In this document: positions 1 through 7,939 of the stretch, in pieces
Position numbering within the stretch: position 1 is the first letter of the stretch
Layout: every line of letters begins with the position of its first letter
NCBI GenBank assembly: GCA_902362925.1
Contig: CABIYL010000014.1
Origin: Pseudoflavonifractor sp902362925
GTDB taxonomy: Bacteria > Bacillota > Clostridia > Oscillospirales > Oscillospiraceae
Direction: 5' to 3' (one strand)
DNA length: 64,000 bases
Program-made: the position numbers and the translations under genes
The notes under the pieces: model-generated
The model's database searches: none
Told to the model about the DNA's origin: nothing
The model's input: the letters and a program-made list of their open reading frames with translations, nothing else

Positions 1-37
1 CCAATTACCTCCTTCGGTGGTACTGTTTCTTACTATT

Positions 38-66
38 ATTATACGCTATTTCTCGTCAAAAATCAA
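38..66 (-). promoter_or_regulatory. sigma-A-type promoter of a gene just left of the window
   Basis: On the minus strand TTGATT (66-61) and TATAAT (43-38) are separated by 17 bp. A strong ribosome binding site, AAGGAGGT (14-7), follows and points off the left edge. The gene it serves begins just outside the window. Positions 67-164 are AT-rich and hold nothing else I can identify. Confidence 0.7.
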
Positions 67-164
67 CCATTTGTTGTGACAGAGCCTAGTAAATAAACAA
101 AATATAGTCTTTTTGTTCAATATCTCCTCTTAAAAATACTTCACCTGAGCTTCACATTTTATCA

Positions 165-210
165 CGAAAGAAAACAGAGCTTCCCACCGCAGAAGATGGG
201 AAGCTCTGTT
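165..210 (-). terminator. intrinsic terminator of mnmA
   Basis: A 14-bp inverted repeat (173-186 with 197-210) with a 10-nt loop lies 28 bp after the mnmA stop codon. On the minus strand it is followed by a T-rich tract. Confidence 0.75.
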
Positions 211-238
211 GATACATTATATATGATTCTGTGTCTTT

Positions 239-1288
239 TTAGCACGCAGCAGTCCGCTCCGCGCCGGTAATCCAGCCGCTGGCCGCCACGATGTCGCCCT
301 GATAGAGCACCGCCAGCTGTCCCGGCGTGGGCGCACGGGCAGGGGACTGCATCTCCAGCACCACGTTTTCGCCATCAGCACGGGCCACAGCCGCCAGCTC
401 GGTCTTGGAGTGGCGCAGCCGCACCGTCACCTCCAGAGGCTCCGGCAGACCGTCCACAGACAGCCAGTTCATGTCGGCGCAGTACACCCAACCGGCCATC
501 AGGTCGCTGCCGTCGGACAGCACCACCCGGTCATGGGCCGGGTCAATCTCCGTCACATAGTACTTGTGGGGGCCGGACACCCCCAGCCCACGGCCCTGAC
601 CCAGGGTGTACCGGTGGATGCCCCCGTGGCGGCCCAGCACCCTGCCGTCCCTGTCCACAAAGTCACCCGCAGGGGGCACTGTGCCCCGGTGCTCCAGCCA
701 GGCGGCATAGTCCCCGTCGGGGATGAAGCAAATCTCCATGGAGTCCGGCTTGTCCGCCACCGGCAGCTCCGCCTGGCCTGCCATGGCCCGGACGGCTGTC
801 TTTTCGTAATCGCCAAGGGGGAAAATTACCTTTTGTAATATATTTTGGGGCAGACGTGCCAGCATATAGGACTGGTCGTTGGCGGGCAGGCCCTTGCGTA
901 GCAGCACTCTGCCGTCAGGGGCAAGGGCGGTGCGGGCGTAGTGGCCGGTGGCCACCTTCTCCGCGCCAATCTCCTCCGCCAGGGCCAGCAGGGCGGGGAA
1001 TTTCACCGTGGGATTGCACCGGGCGCAGGGCAGGGGGGTGCGTCCCGCCAGATAGTCGGCGGCAAAGGGTCCGCACACCTGATTTTCCAGCTCCTGCCGG
1101 ATGTCCGCGGTGTGGAAGGGGATGCCCAGCCGGTGGGCCACAGCGGCGGCGTCCGCCTGCCCGGTGCCCCCCAGGCCGATGTCCAGATACAGGCCGTGGA
1201 CCTCATAGTCCCGGCTCAGCAGCTGCGCCGCCACGGCGGAATCCACACCGCCCGACAGGCCCAGCACTACCTTTGGCTTTGTTGTCAC
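239..1288 (-). CDS. mnmA: tRNA-specific 2-thiouridylase MnmA
   Basis: MnmA thiolates C2 of the wobble uridine of tRNA-Lys, -Glu and -Gln in the cytoplasm, using ATP and sulfur relayed from a cysteine desulfurase. The 349-residue length is normal for the family. The PP-loop SGGVDS is at residues 12-17. The catalytic cysteine pair is present: Cys91 in the PCxxCN motif (88-92) and Cys186 in SMEICFI. The start is GTG, 9 bp after AAAGGAG. A terminator follows, and the next gene upstream (1322-1813) lies only 33 bp away on the same strand, so the two may be co-transcribed. The MnmG gene for the same wobble position is 0.7 kb away. Confidence 0.95.
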   Translation of the reverse strand: MTTKPKVVLGLSGGVDSAVAAQLLSRDYEVHGLYLDIGLGGTGQADAAAVAHRLGIPFHTADIRQELENQVCGPFAADYLAGRTPLPCARCNPTVKFPALLALAEEIGAEKVATGHYARTALAPDGRVLLRKGLPANDQSYMLARLPQNILQKVIFPLGDYEKTAVRAMAGQAELPVADKPDSMEICFIPDGDYAAWLEHRGTVPPAGDFVDRDGRVLGRHGGIHRYTLGQGRGLGVSGPHKYYVTEIDPAHDRVVLSDGSDLMAGWVYCADMNWLSVDGLPEPLEVTVRLRHSKTELAAVARADGENVVLEMQSPARAPTPGQLAVLYQGDIVAASGWITGAERTAAC

Positions 1289-1321
1289 GTGCTTGCTCCT
1301 TTATTTTAAAAGTAACGTAAA

Positions 1322-1813
1322 TCAGAACCGGACGCCGGGACTTGTCTCAATCTGTCCGTCGGTCTCCAGCAGGGAGGCCACCGTCTGGGCGGTGTCCTCG
1401 GGGATGGTGTACCACACGGCTCCCGTGGTGTCCGACGAGGCGTAGCCGTTCCAGGCGTAGGCCAGGCCGCCCTCGTACAGGGCCAGCTCGCAGTCCTCCC
1501 ACAGGCGGAACACCACCAGAGGCTCATCTTCCGCCTCCTCCTGGGTGATGGTCCACGCCTGCAGGTCCAGGGCGTCCACCAGGCCGCTCCCGCTGTCCAG
1601 CACATAGTACACGCCGCCGGTTTTACCCAGGGCGCCGTCGGTGAGATGCTGTGCCAGGCCGTCGGGGGTGATACTGTTGTCCAGGGGACGGCTGAACCAG
1701 CTCAGCAGGCCCCATGCGCCCACCACCGCCAGCAAAGCCAGCACCGCCAGGGCGATTTTGTTGAACCGCACACCCCGGCGCACTTCCTTTTCCATGCTAT
1801 CCTCTTTCATCAC
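1322..1813 (-). CDS. hypothetical single-pass membrane protein
   Basis: This 163-residue protein is not assignable to a known family. A charged N-terminus is followed by one hydrophobic segment (about residues 20-40) that could be a signal anchor. The remainder is soluble, rather acidic and probably extracytoplasmic. An AAGGAGG site precedes GTG at 1813, with an ATG immediately after at 1810, so either codon may start it. It lies 33 bp upstream of mnmA on the same strand. The 150 bp between it and mnmG contains three DnaA-box-like sequences. No function can be inferred. Confidence 0.6.
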   Translation of the reverse strand: MMKEDSMEKEVRRGVRFNKIALAVLALLAVVGAWGLLSWFSRPLDNSITPDGLAQHLTDGALGKTGGVYYVLDSGSGLVDALDLQAWTITQEEAEDEPLVVFRLWEDCELALYEGGLAYAWNGYASSDTTGAVWYTIPEDTAQTVASLLETDGQIETSPGVRF

Positions 1814-1963
1814 GGCTTTTCGCCTCCTTCTCCCCGATTTTACCGGAGAAATGTGGACAGACCGTGAAGAAATCCTTTATTTTTTTATTCTCAGGCGAAA
1901 TTTCCCGCCTGATACGCCGTATTTTTCCACATCTGTCAGGCAATCTGTGGATTTTTTCGGCCT

Positions 1964-3829
1964 TTAGCCCCTCTCAAGCGCAATCATCAGCGCCGCAATA
2001 TCGGCAGGACTTACGCCGGAGATACGGCTGGCCTGGCCCAGGTTCAGGGGACGGATTTCCGACAGCTTCTGCCTGGCCTCCAGCCGCAGCCCCTGGAGGG
2101 ACTGGTAGTCCAAATCGGGAGGCAGGGGACGGCTCTCCAGCCGGCGCATCTCCTCCACCTGCCGCTGCTGCCGCTCGATGTAGCCCCGGTATTTCAGGTC
2201 AATCTCCACCGCCTCGGTGACGGCGGCGGGCAGGTCGGGTCGGGCAGGGTCCAGGGGAGTGAGGTCGCCATAGGTCATCCGGGGACGGCGGAGCAGGTCG
2301 GCCAGCCTGGCCCCGTTGGGGGCGGGCGGCTCCCCCTTGTCCGAGAGCAGGGCGTCCAGAACAGGGGAGGGGGACACACCGGTGCGCTCCAGCCGGGCAC
2401 ACTCCCGGTCCACAGCGGTGTACTTGTCCAGCATGGAGCGGTACCGTTCCTCGCTCACCAGCCCCACCTGGTGGCCCACGCCGGTGAGACGGCGGTCGGC
2501 GTTGTCCTGGCGGCAGAGCAGCCGGTATTCCGTGCGGGAGGTCATCATCCGGTAGGGCTCGTTGGTGCCCTTGGTCACCAGGTCGTCGATGAGCACGCCG
2601 ATGTACCCCTGGTCCCGGCTGAGCACCATGGGCGGACGGCCCAGCAGCTTCAAAGCGGCGTTGATGCCCGCCACCAGACCCTGAGCGGCGGCCTCCTCAT
2701 AGCCGGAGGAGCCGTTGAACTGGCCTGCACCGTACAGGCCGGGCACTTTTTTGCACTCCAGGGTGGGCAGCAGCTCGGTGGGGTCCACGCAGTCGTACTC
2801 AATGGCGTAGGCCGCACGGGTCATCTCGGCCTGCTCCAGGCCGGGGATGGTGTGGAGCATCTCCACCTGGACCTCCTCGGGCAGGGAGGAGGACAAGCCC
2901 TGGATGTACAGCTCTTCGGTGTCCAGGCCCATGGGCTCGATGAAGAGCTGATGCCGCTCCTTCTCGGGGAAACGGACGATTTTTGTCTCAATGGAGGGGC
3001 AATAACGGGGTCCCACCCCCTCAATGGTGCCGTCGTAGAGGGGGGAGCGGTCCAGATTGGCCCGGATGACCGCATGGGTGGCGGCGTTGGTGTAGGTCAG
3101 ATGGCACACGGCCTTGTTGTCCGGGGCCGTGGCCGTCTCAAAGGAGAAGGGCTGGGCGTCCGGGTCGCCGGGCTGCAGCTCCATTTTGGAGAAGTCCACG
3201 CTCCGCCGGTGGACACGGGGGGGCGTGCCCGTCTTGAAACGGCGGATGGACAGGCCCAGGGACTTGAGGCAGTCGGTGAGGGGCAGGGCGGCGGAGAGGC
3301 CGTCAGGCCCCGAATCCCGCACCACATCGCCCACAATGGTGCGGCCCCCCAGGAAGGTGCCGGTACACACCACCGCCGCTTTCACGGCGTACACCGCACC
3401 GGTGGCGGTGACCACAGCGGACACGGCGCCGTTCTCCGTGCGGATTTCCACCACCTCGGCCTGCTTGACCCACAGGTTTTCCTGCATCTCCAGGGTGTGT
3501 TTCATCACCTTCTGGTATTCCCGCCGGTCGGCCTGGGCCCGCAGGGACCACACCGCAGGGCCTTTTCCCTTATTAAGGATGCGGTACTGGATGCAGGCGG
3601 CGTCAGCGGCACGGCCCATCTCGCCCCCCAGGGCGTCGATTTCCCGCACCAGGTGGCCCTTGCCCGTGCCGCCAATGGCCGGGTTGCAGGGCATATTGCC
3701 CACCGCGTCCAGGTTTACGGTGAAGCACACCGTCCGCAGGCCCAGCCGGGCGGCGGCCAGCGCCGCCTCGATGCCCGCATGGCCTGCGCCGATGACCGCA
3801 ATATCAAAGGTTCCGCCGAAATATTCCAT
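1964..3829 (-). CDS. mnmG: tRNA uridine-5-carboxymethylaminomethyl synthesis enzyme MnmG (GidA)
   Basis: MnmG is an FAD protein that works with MnmE to modify C5 of wobble U34 in tRNAs. The protein is 621 residues, the usual size. The FAD-binding GAGHAG motif is at residues 14-19. Conserved internal blocks include CNPAIGG and a C-terminal helical domain. An in-frame extension of 52 codons upstream is repeat-derived (element A), so the ATG at 3829 is preferred; the family begins with this Rossmann strand. mnmE is not in the window. mnmG normally sits beside mnmE and rsmG near oriC, but here rsmG is 53 kb away. Confidence 0.95.
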   Translation of the reverse strand: MEYFGGTFDIAVIGAGHAGIEAALAAARLGLRTVCFTVNLDAVGNMPCNPAIGGTGKGHLVREIDALGGEMGRAADAACIQYRILNKGKGPAVWSLRAQADRREYQKVMKHTLEMQENLWVKQAEVVEIRTENGAVSAVVTATGAVYAVKAAVVCTGTFLGGRTIVGDVVRDSGPDGLSAALPLTDCLKSLGLSIRRFKTGTPPRVHRRSVDFSKMELQPGDPDAQPFSFETATAPDNKAVCHLTYTNAATHAVIRANLDRSPLYDGTIEGVGPRYCPSIETKIVRFPEKERHQLFIEPMGLDTEELYIQGLSSSLPEEVQVEMLHTIPGLEQAEMTRAAYAIEYDCVDPTELLPTLECKKVPGLYGAGQFNGSSGYEEAAAQGLVAGINAALKLLGRPPMVLSRDQGYIGVLIDDLVTKGTNEPYRMMTSRTEYRLLCRQDNADRRLTGVGHQVGLVSEERYRSMLDKYTAVDRECARLERTGVSPSPVLDALLSDKGEPPAPNGARLADLLRRPRMTYGDLTPLDPARPDLPAAVTEAVEIDLKYRGYIERQQRQVEEMRRLESRPLPPDLDYQSLQGLRLEARQKLSEIRPLNLGQASRISGVSPADIAALMIALERG

Positions 3830-3883
3830 GGTTATGCTCTCTTTTCTCTGTATGATGGGGATAAGATGCTTCCGCAGGGCCCT

Positions 3884-4143
3884 GTGCGGCATTGAGATCG
3901 CCCATGAATTGCAGAGACTTTCAAGTATGGGCGGGTAACGCTGCTCGGGCAGAAGGGAAGCGGCACGCAGGCACCGAACCGGCAAGCAACTACTTTCAAA
4001 TACGGCGGCTGCTTGAATTGCACCGCCGCCGGACGTACTCCGAAAGGGGTCCGGGGAAACGGGGGCGTTTGGCCCTAACAGGGCCCCTCCGCCCCTGTGT
4101 CCCCGGCGGCTTTTGGGTACTTTTCGCCGGTGAAAAGTACCCC
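3884..4143 (+). repeat. dispersed intergenic repeat, copy A
   Basis: This is one of five related copies (A-E). Shared blocks, left to right, are GTGCGGCATTGAGA, a GGGCGGGTAACGCTGC block, AACCGGCAAGCAACT, TTTCAAATACGG, GGACGTACTCCGAAAGGGG, a G/C-rich hairpin, and a terminal hairpin with the arm GGTACTTTTC and loop GCCGG at 4115-4143. It fills the gap between the phosphoesterase 3' end (18 bp away) and the mnmG start. It is antisense to both neighbours. No credible ORF of its own was seen. Confidence 0.85.
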
Positions 4144-4160
4144 GCCGGAGGCCGTTTCTC

Positions 4161-5024
4161 TCACGTTTCCGACTTCAGCACGATAACCGGCAGATGGGGC
4201 CGGTTGAACAGCCGGAAGGAGATGCCGCCGTTGCCCAGACCACGGGACACCATCAGGGTGCCGCCGCCGTCCAGGGGATAGAGCCCGGCGGTGTGGGTGG
4301 GGAAGAGGCGGCTGCGGGTGTTGTCGATGAGCCCGTCGGTAAAGGGCAGGCGGATGAGCCCGCCGTGGACATGGCCGCACAGGGTCAGGTCAAAGCCGCA
4401 CTGGTCGTACACCTGATAGTACTCGTTCCGGTGGGCCAGCAGGACCACATAGGGGTCCCCCAGGGCTTCGTGAATCTCGTCGGACAGCTCCTGTGGGGTC
4501 TTCTGGTCATAGGGGCCGTTGGGGTCGTCGATGCCCGCCAGCACAATGGAATCCCCGCCCCGCTCCAGGGTCAGGTACTCGTTGGACAGCACCGTCACGC
4601 CGTATTCCTCCAACAGGTTTTTCACCGTGCCCGCCTCCCGGATGGCCCACTCGTGGTTGCCGGTGACGTAGAAGGTGGGGGCGATGGCGGTCAGCCCCTT
4701 GGCCAGCGGCTCCAGAACCCCCATCTGGTCCGCGTCATCAATCACGTCGCCGGTGATGGCGATGAGGTCGGGGTCCAGCTCCGCCGTCTTTTCCAGCAGG
4801 ATTTCGTTGTCCTCCCCGAACTCCTTGCCGTGGAGGTCGGAAATCTGTACGATGCGGTAGCCGTCAAACCCGGCCGGCAGGCGGTCCGAGGTGACGGTGA
4901 TGGTCTCGGTCTGAATCCGGTTCTGCTGGTCGTAAAAGAACAGTCCCCCCGCCAGGAACACCAGGACCAGCACCAGAAAAATCCGCAGTCCTCTGTGCCT
5001 GGGACGGGAATTCCGTTTTGCCAT
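4161..5024 (-). CDS. membrane-anchored metallophosphoesterase, YkuE-like
   Basis: This is a predicted calcineurin-like phosphoesterase of the YkuE group, anchored outside the membrane. Residues 12-30 form an N-terminal hydrophobic anchor. The metal-binding motifs occur in the family order: SDLH (62-65), GDVIDD (92-97), GNHE (122-125), a lone His in LLAHRNEY and GHVHGG near the C-terminus. Length is 287 residues. The ATG at 5024 was chosen because the upstream extension is non-homologous and crosses the promoter at 5114-5143. The substrate is unknown; some relatives act on envelope lipids or lipid A precursors. The dispersed repeat copy A follows the stop codon. Confidence 0.85.
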   Translation of the reverse strand: MAKRNSRPRHRGLRIFLVLVLVFLAGGLFFYDQQNRIQTETITVTSDRLPAGFDGYRIVQISDLHGKEFGEDNEILLEKTAELDPDLIAITGDVIDDADQMGVLEPLAKGLTAIAPTFYVTGNHEWAIREAGTVKNLLEEYGVTVLSNEYLTLERGGDSIVLAGIDDPNGPYDQKTPQELSDEIHEALGDPYVVLLAHRNEYYQVYDQCGFDLTLCGHVHGGLIRLPFTDGLIDNTRSRLFPTHTAGLYPLDGGGTLMVSRGLGNGGISFRLFNRPHLPVIVLKSET

Positions 5025-5113
5025 GGGATGCCTCCAGAGTGTAAGAATCGCGCTTTGCGCCGGGATTTCAGGTCTGCGGCCAGGCCGTCTTCCCAATTCT
5101 GTCTTAACGATAT

Positions 5114-5143
5114 AGTATATCACGCTCTGCTGCCCCCACGCAA
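5114..5143 (-). promoter_or_regulatory. promoter of the phosphoesterase gene
   Basis: Minus strand: TTGCGT (5143-5138), 18-bp spacer, TATACT (5119-5114), about 90 bp before the start codon. The rest of the divergent spacer (5144-5288) shows nothing I can name. Confidence 0.55.
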
Positions 5144-5288
5144 GAAAAGCCGCCCGAACCCTGACGTCTGACGGGACAGGGTGGGGTTTCCTTAAAGATT
5201 CTCCCTCTTTTTTAAGCTTTTGTCCCAATCCACGCCTCTTCCAGAGGAAAAATCTCCCCTTTCCACCCCCTTTGAAGGCAAAAAAGTA

Positions 5289-5317
5289 TTGACGTGGAGG
5301 CAAAAAGCGTGTATGAT
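5289..5317 (+). promoter_or_regulatory. promoter of the M23 endopeptidase gene
   Basis: TTGACG (5289-5294), 17-bp spacer, TATGAT (5312-5317). This gives a leader of about 110 nt before the start codon at 5436. Confidence 0.75.
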
Positions 5318-5323
5318 ACCGTT

Positions 5324-5340
5324 TGTAACCAGTTTGTAAT
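5324..5340 (+). promoter_or_regulatory. putative WalR (YycF) box
   Basis: TGTAAC (5324-5329), 5 bp, TGTAAT (5335-5340) fits the Bacillus WalR consensus TGTWAH-N5-TGTWAH exactly. A third TGTAAT lies at 5356-5361, two helical turns on. The site overlaps the predicted transcription start of a cell-wall endopeptidase gene, a typical WalR target. No WalR gene is in the window, so binding is inferred. Confidence 0.55.
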
Positions 5341-5435
5341 CATTTCATTCCGTTCTGTAATTTCCAGCGCCCCTTGCTGTTTTACGGGCGGATTCTTATT
5401 TTGACTTTTTACTTTTCTCAAGGAGGTCCTCTCCG

Positions 5436-6962
5436 ATGGACGAGATCTTACACTCACAGGGCCGGCAGGCTCTGCCCGACGCCATCCCCGCCGAAGAGAC
5501 GGCGGGCGGCGCCCGGGAGAGCGCCCGTGAACAGGGCCGACGTCCTCTTCTGGACGCCCTGATCACCGCCGGCCGCAAGGTGGGCTCCGTGCTCCACCGG
5601 GCGGACGCCGCTGTGGCGGGTCACAAGGCGGTTGGCCCTCTGGCCTTTCTGCTGGCCGCCGGCGTCATCGGCACCGCTCTGGTGGTGGGCACCGTGTACA
5701 CCCCCAGCTATGTGGTGAGCGTGGACGGCACCACCCTGGGCGTGGTCACCGAGCCGGAGGTCTTTGAGGCCGCCATGGACCGGGTGGAGGAGCGGGCCTC
5801 CGATATTCTGGGGTATGACTACATCCTGGACAACACCGTCACCTACGACTTCGCCCTCACCGAGAAGGACAAGCTGTCCAACGTGGGCGACTTCGAGACC
5901 TACCTCTTCGACCAGATCGGCGAGGTGATGAAGAGCTACGTGCTCAAGGTCAACGGCGAGTTCATCGGCGCCGCCGAGGACGAGGCCTCCCTCACCGCCA
6001 TGCTGGACGCCATCAAGGCCCCCTATATCAATGAGAACACCACCTCCGCCGACTTTGTGGAGTCCGTGTCCATCAGCCGCCAGTACACCCCCTCCGACGT
6101 GGAGCAGGACCTGTCCGTCATGCAGGCCCGCCTGACCGAGAACACCAACGGCCAGACCACCTATGAGGTCCAGAGCGGCGACACCTTCATGCAGATCGCC
6201 TACGACAACGACATGTCCATGTCCGAGCTGGAGGCCCTCAACCCCGACGTGGACATCAACAAGATCTATATCGGCCAGATTCTCAACGTCCGTGAGGTCA
6301 TCCCCTTCCTGTCCGTGGAGACCACCGAGACCGTCACCTACCAGGAGGCTATTGCCAGCCCGGTGGAGGAGGTCCAGGACGACTCCATGTACCAGGGCGA
6401 GACCAAGGTGCTGGACCCCGGCAGCGAGGGCGTGGCTGAGGTCACCGCCGACGTGACCTACGTCAACGGCAACGAGCGTGAGCGCACCATCACCAACACC
6501 GTCACCCTCACCGAGCCCACCACCAAGGTCATCGCGGTGGGCACCAAGGAGCGGCCCAGCTGGCTGCCCAACGGCTACTTCATCTGGCCCGTGTACGGCA
6601 ACATCACCTCTTACTTCGGCTACCGCTATATCTTCGGCAGCTACAGCTACCACTCCGGCATCGACATCGCCGCCCCCTACGGCACCGGCATCCAGGCCGC
6701 TGACGGCGGCACCGTCATCTGGGCGGGCACCGGCACCGGCAGCAACTGGAGCTATGGCAAGTACGTGATTATCGACCACGGCAACGGCTATCAGACCTAC
6801 TACGCCCACTGCTCCAGCCTGCTGGTCAGCGTGGGAGACAAGGTCTACCAGGGCCAGACCATCGCCAAGGTGGGCTCCACCGGCCGGTCCACCGGCAACC
6901 ACTGCCACTTCCAGGTGAAGATCAACGGCACCACCGTCAACCCCCTGTCCTACCTGCCCTGA
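5436..6962 (+). CDS. LysM/G5/M23 peptidoglycan endopeptidase, membrane anchored
   Basis: This 508-residue protein is a predicted zinc metallopeptidase that cuts peptide bonds of peptidoglycan. In order it has a cytoplasmic N-terminus of about 65 residues, one membrane segment (about 68-88), an extracellular linker region, a LysM domain (242-286, peptidoglycan binding), a G5 domain (about 290-370) and a C-terminal M23 domain (about 405-505). Zinc ligands are visible as HSGID (406-410) and HCH (489-491), with His458 in YYAHCS. An AAGGAGG site lies 11 bp before the ATG. It is monocistronic, with its own promoter and a strong terminator. The WalR-type box suggests control by cell-wall stress or growth. 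Confidence 0.92.
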   Translation: MDEILHSQGRQALPDAIPAEETAGGARESAREQGRRPLLDALITAGRKVGSVLHRADAAVAGHKAVGPLAFLLAAGVIGTALVVGTVYTPSYVVSVDGTTLGVVTEPEVFEAAMDRVEERASDILGYDYILDNTVTYDFALTEKDKLSNVGDFETYLFDQIGEVMKSYVLKVNGEFIGAAEDEASLTAMLDAIKAPYINENTTSADFVESVSISRQYTPSDVEQDLSVMQARLTENTNGQTTYEVQSGDTFMQIAYDNDMSMSELEALNPDVDINKIYIGQILNVREVIPFLSVETTETVTYQEAIASPVEEVQDDSMYQGETKVLDPGSEGVAEVTADVTYVNGNERERTITNTVTLTEPTTKVIAVGTKERPSWLPNGYFIWPVYGNITSYFGYRYIFGSYSYHSGIDIAAPYGTGIQAADGGTVIWAGTGTGSNWSYGKYVIIDHGNGYQTYYAHCSSLLVSVGDKVYQGQTIAKVGSTGRSTGNHCHFQVKINGTTVNPLSYLP

Positions 6963-6978
6963 TTGTGAAACGGCAAAG

Positions 6979-7011
6979 TCCCCTGCACCAGACGGTGCAG
7001 GGGACTTTTTT
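6979..7011 (+). terminator. intrinsic terminator of the M23 gene
   Basis: A perfect 11-12-bp stem (6979-7005) with an AGAC loop is followed by six T residues. Confidence 0.9.
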
Positions 7012-7068
7012 GTCCCTGTACCGGAACAATTTCCCTTTTTCCACGTCGAAAAAAGCAGAAAAAACCTC

Positions 7069-7116
7069 TTGCTTTTTTCGAACATTTGTTGTATTCTATA
7101 TTCGAACACAGGTTCC
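7069..7116 (+). promoter_or_regulatory. promoter region with two LexA (SOS) box-like sites
   Basis: CGAACACAGGTTCC (7103-7116) matches 13 of 14 positions of the Bacillus SOS box CGAACRNRYGTTYC. A weaker copy, CGAACATTTGTTGT, lies at 7079-7092, 24 bp upstream. Candidate core elements overlap them: TTGCTT (7069-7074), 17 bp, TATTCT (7092-7097), or an alternative -10 TATATT (7097-7102). An operator placed like this would block RNA polymerase. Confidence 0.55.
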
Positions 7117-7140
7117 ATAATCACAGGAACAAGCCCTGCG

Positions 7141-7183
7141 GCACACAGGATAAAAAGTCCGGTTTATCGGACGTATCGTGTGC
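7141..7183 (+). other. leader stem-loop upstream of the small membrane protein gene
   Basis: Three consecutive paired segments occur in the leader: GCACAC with GTGTGC, GATA with TATC, and GTCCG with CGGAC. The hairpin ends about 25 nt before the ribosome binding site. It has no T-run, so it is more likely a leader structure than a terminator. Confidence 0.4.
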
Positions 7184-7218
7184 TATGCTGTATCCATCAA
7201 AAGCCGGGAGGGACCGCC

Positions 7219-7575
7219 ATGGAGACCATCTATTACAATTTGGACGCGCGCCGTCTGACGGTATACGACATGGCCAGCGGGGAGGCCGCACCCGCGCCCA
7301 GAGACATGCTCTTCCTCCGCACCCAGCCCCGTGTCCCCCAGCGGGAGGGGAAGGTGCTGGACTTTGACGCCTGCCGCCGTGCCCTGACAGGGGAGGAGAC
7401 CCCCTTTGACCTGCCGGAGGACGCCGCAGAGGAGCTTCCGGAGGAGGTTCCCGCCGTGGAGCAGCCCCGTCAGCGCCGTCCCCGCCGGTTCCACCTGGCC
7501 CTGGACGCCGCCGCGTCCCTGGCGGTGGTGGTCATGGCGGCGGTGGTGGTGAGCCAGTTCCTCCGCCTGTTCTGA
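7219..7575 (+). CDS. small tail-anchored membrane protein, candidate SOS-regulated gene
   Basis: This 118-residue protein has no family I recognise. The first 60 residues look folded. A proline/glutamate-rich linker follows (about 65-85), then a basic stretch (RQRRPRR, 85-91), then one C-terminal membrane segment (about 95-115). With the basic cluster just before the helix, the N-terminal part is probably cytoplasmic. The ATG at 7219 follows GGGAGGG. The gene stands alone between the M23 terminator and the glyS promoter. The SOS-like boxes raise the possibility of a damage-induced division inhibitor functionally like YneA or SidA, but no sequence similarity to those was seen. Confidence 0.7.
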   Translation: METIYYNLDARRLTVYDMASGEAAPAPRDMLFLRTQPRVPQREGKVLDFDACRRALTGEETPFDLPEDAAEELPEEVPAVEQPRQRRPRRFHLALDAAASLAVVVMAAVVVSQFLRLF

Positions 7576-7616
7576 GGTCGAAACCGGATTTTTTTGCCCC
7601 ATTTCCCCCGCTGTCC

Positions 7617-7645
7617 TTGACGCAACCGGGTTTTAGTGATACAAT
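7617..7645 (+). promoter_or_regulatory. promoter of the glyS T-box transcript
   Basis: TTGACG (7617-7622), 17-bp spacer, TACAAT (7640-7645). Transcription would start just before T-box stem I. Confidence 0.8.
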
Positions 7646-7651
7646 GTCCGG

Positions 7652-7887
7652 CAGAAACAGGCTTTGACCGGGAGGAGTACGCGGAGACCCGGACCTGAGA
7701 GAGACGCCGGCTGGTGAGAGGCGTCCGAAGGTCCCGCGGAAGGCGCCCGTAAGCCGTGGGGAGGAAATGCCCCGCCGGTCCCCCGCCGTTACCGGGTTCG
7801 AGTGCGGAGCGGTCATGCTCCGAATTCAGGTGGCACCACGGAGTTTTCATCCGCCCTGAGCTGATGCTCAGGGCGGTTCTTGTTTTT
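7652..7887 (+). promoter_or_regulatory. T-box riboswitch, glycine specifier
   Basis: The leader has the T-box landmarks: GAGTA (S-turn), AGAGAG, GGCTGGTGAGAG and the T-box motif AGGTGGCACCACGG (7828-7841). In stem I, CGGG pairs with CCCG and CGCGG with CCGCG, leaving an internal loop that displays GGC, a glycine codon, at 7742-7744. The terminator is an 11-bp stem (7851-7861 with 7866-7876) plus T-rich tail. Uncharged tRNA-Gly should stabilise the antiterminator and allow glyS expression. Confidence 0.92.
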
Positions 7888-7939
7888 CCGGCCGCCTTTC
7901 CACCGGCAAATCACAAACAGAAGGAGTTTGAGTTTTATA

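Noticed and set aside
2471..3895. Long open frame of 474 codons on the plus strand opposite mnmG
   Set aside because: It is antisense to a well-conserved gene, composed of Gly/Val/His/Leu-rich translation typical of high-GC shadow frames, with no ribosome binding site or domain.
3832..4281. Short open frames within the dispersed repeats, for example at 3892-4281 and 20483-20857
   Set aside because: The translations of the repeat copies do not conserve frame or protein sequence; linkers contain length changes not divisible by three.
7797..7803. GGTTCGA tRNA T-loop-like sequence near 7797
   Set aside because: Part of the T-box leader; no tRNA cloverleaf can be drawn.
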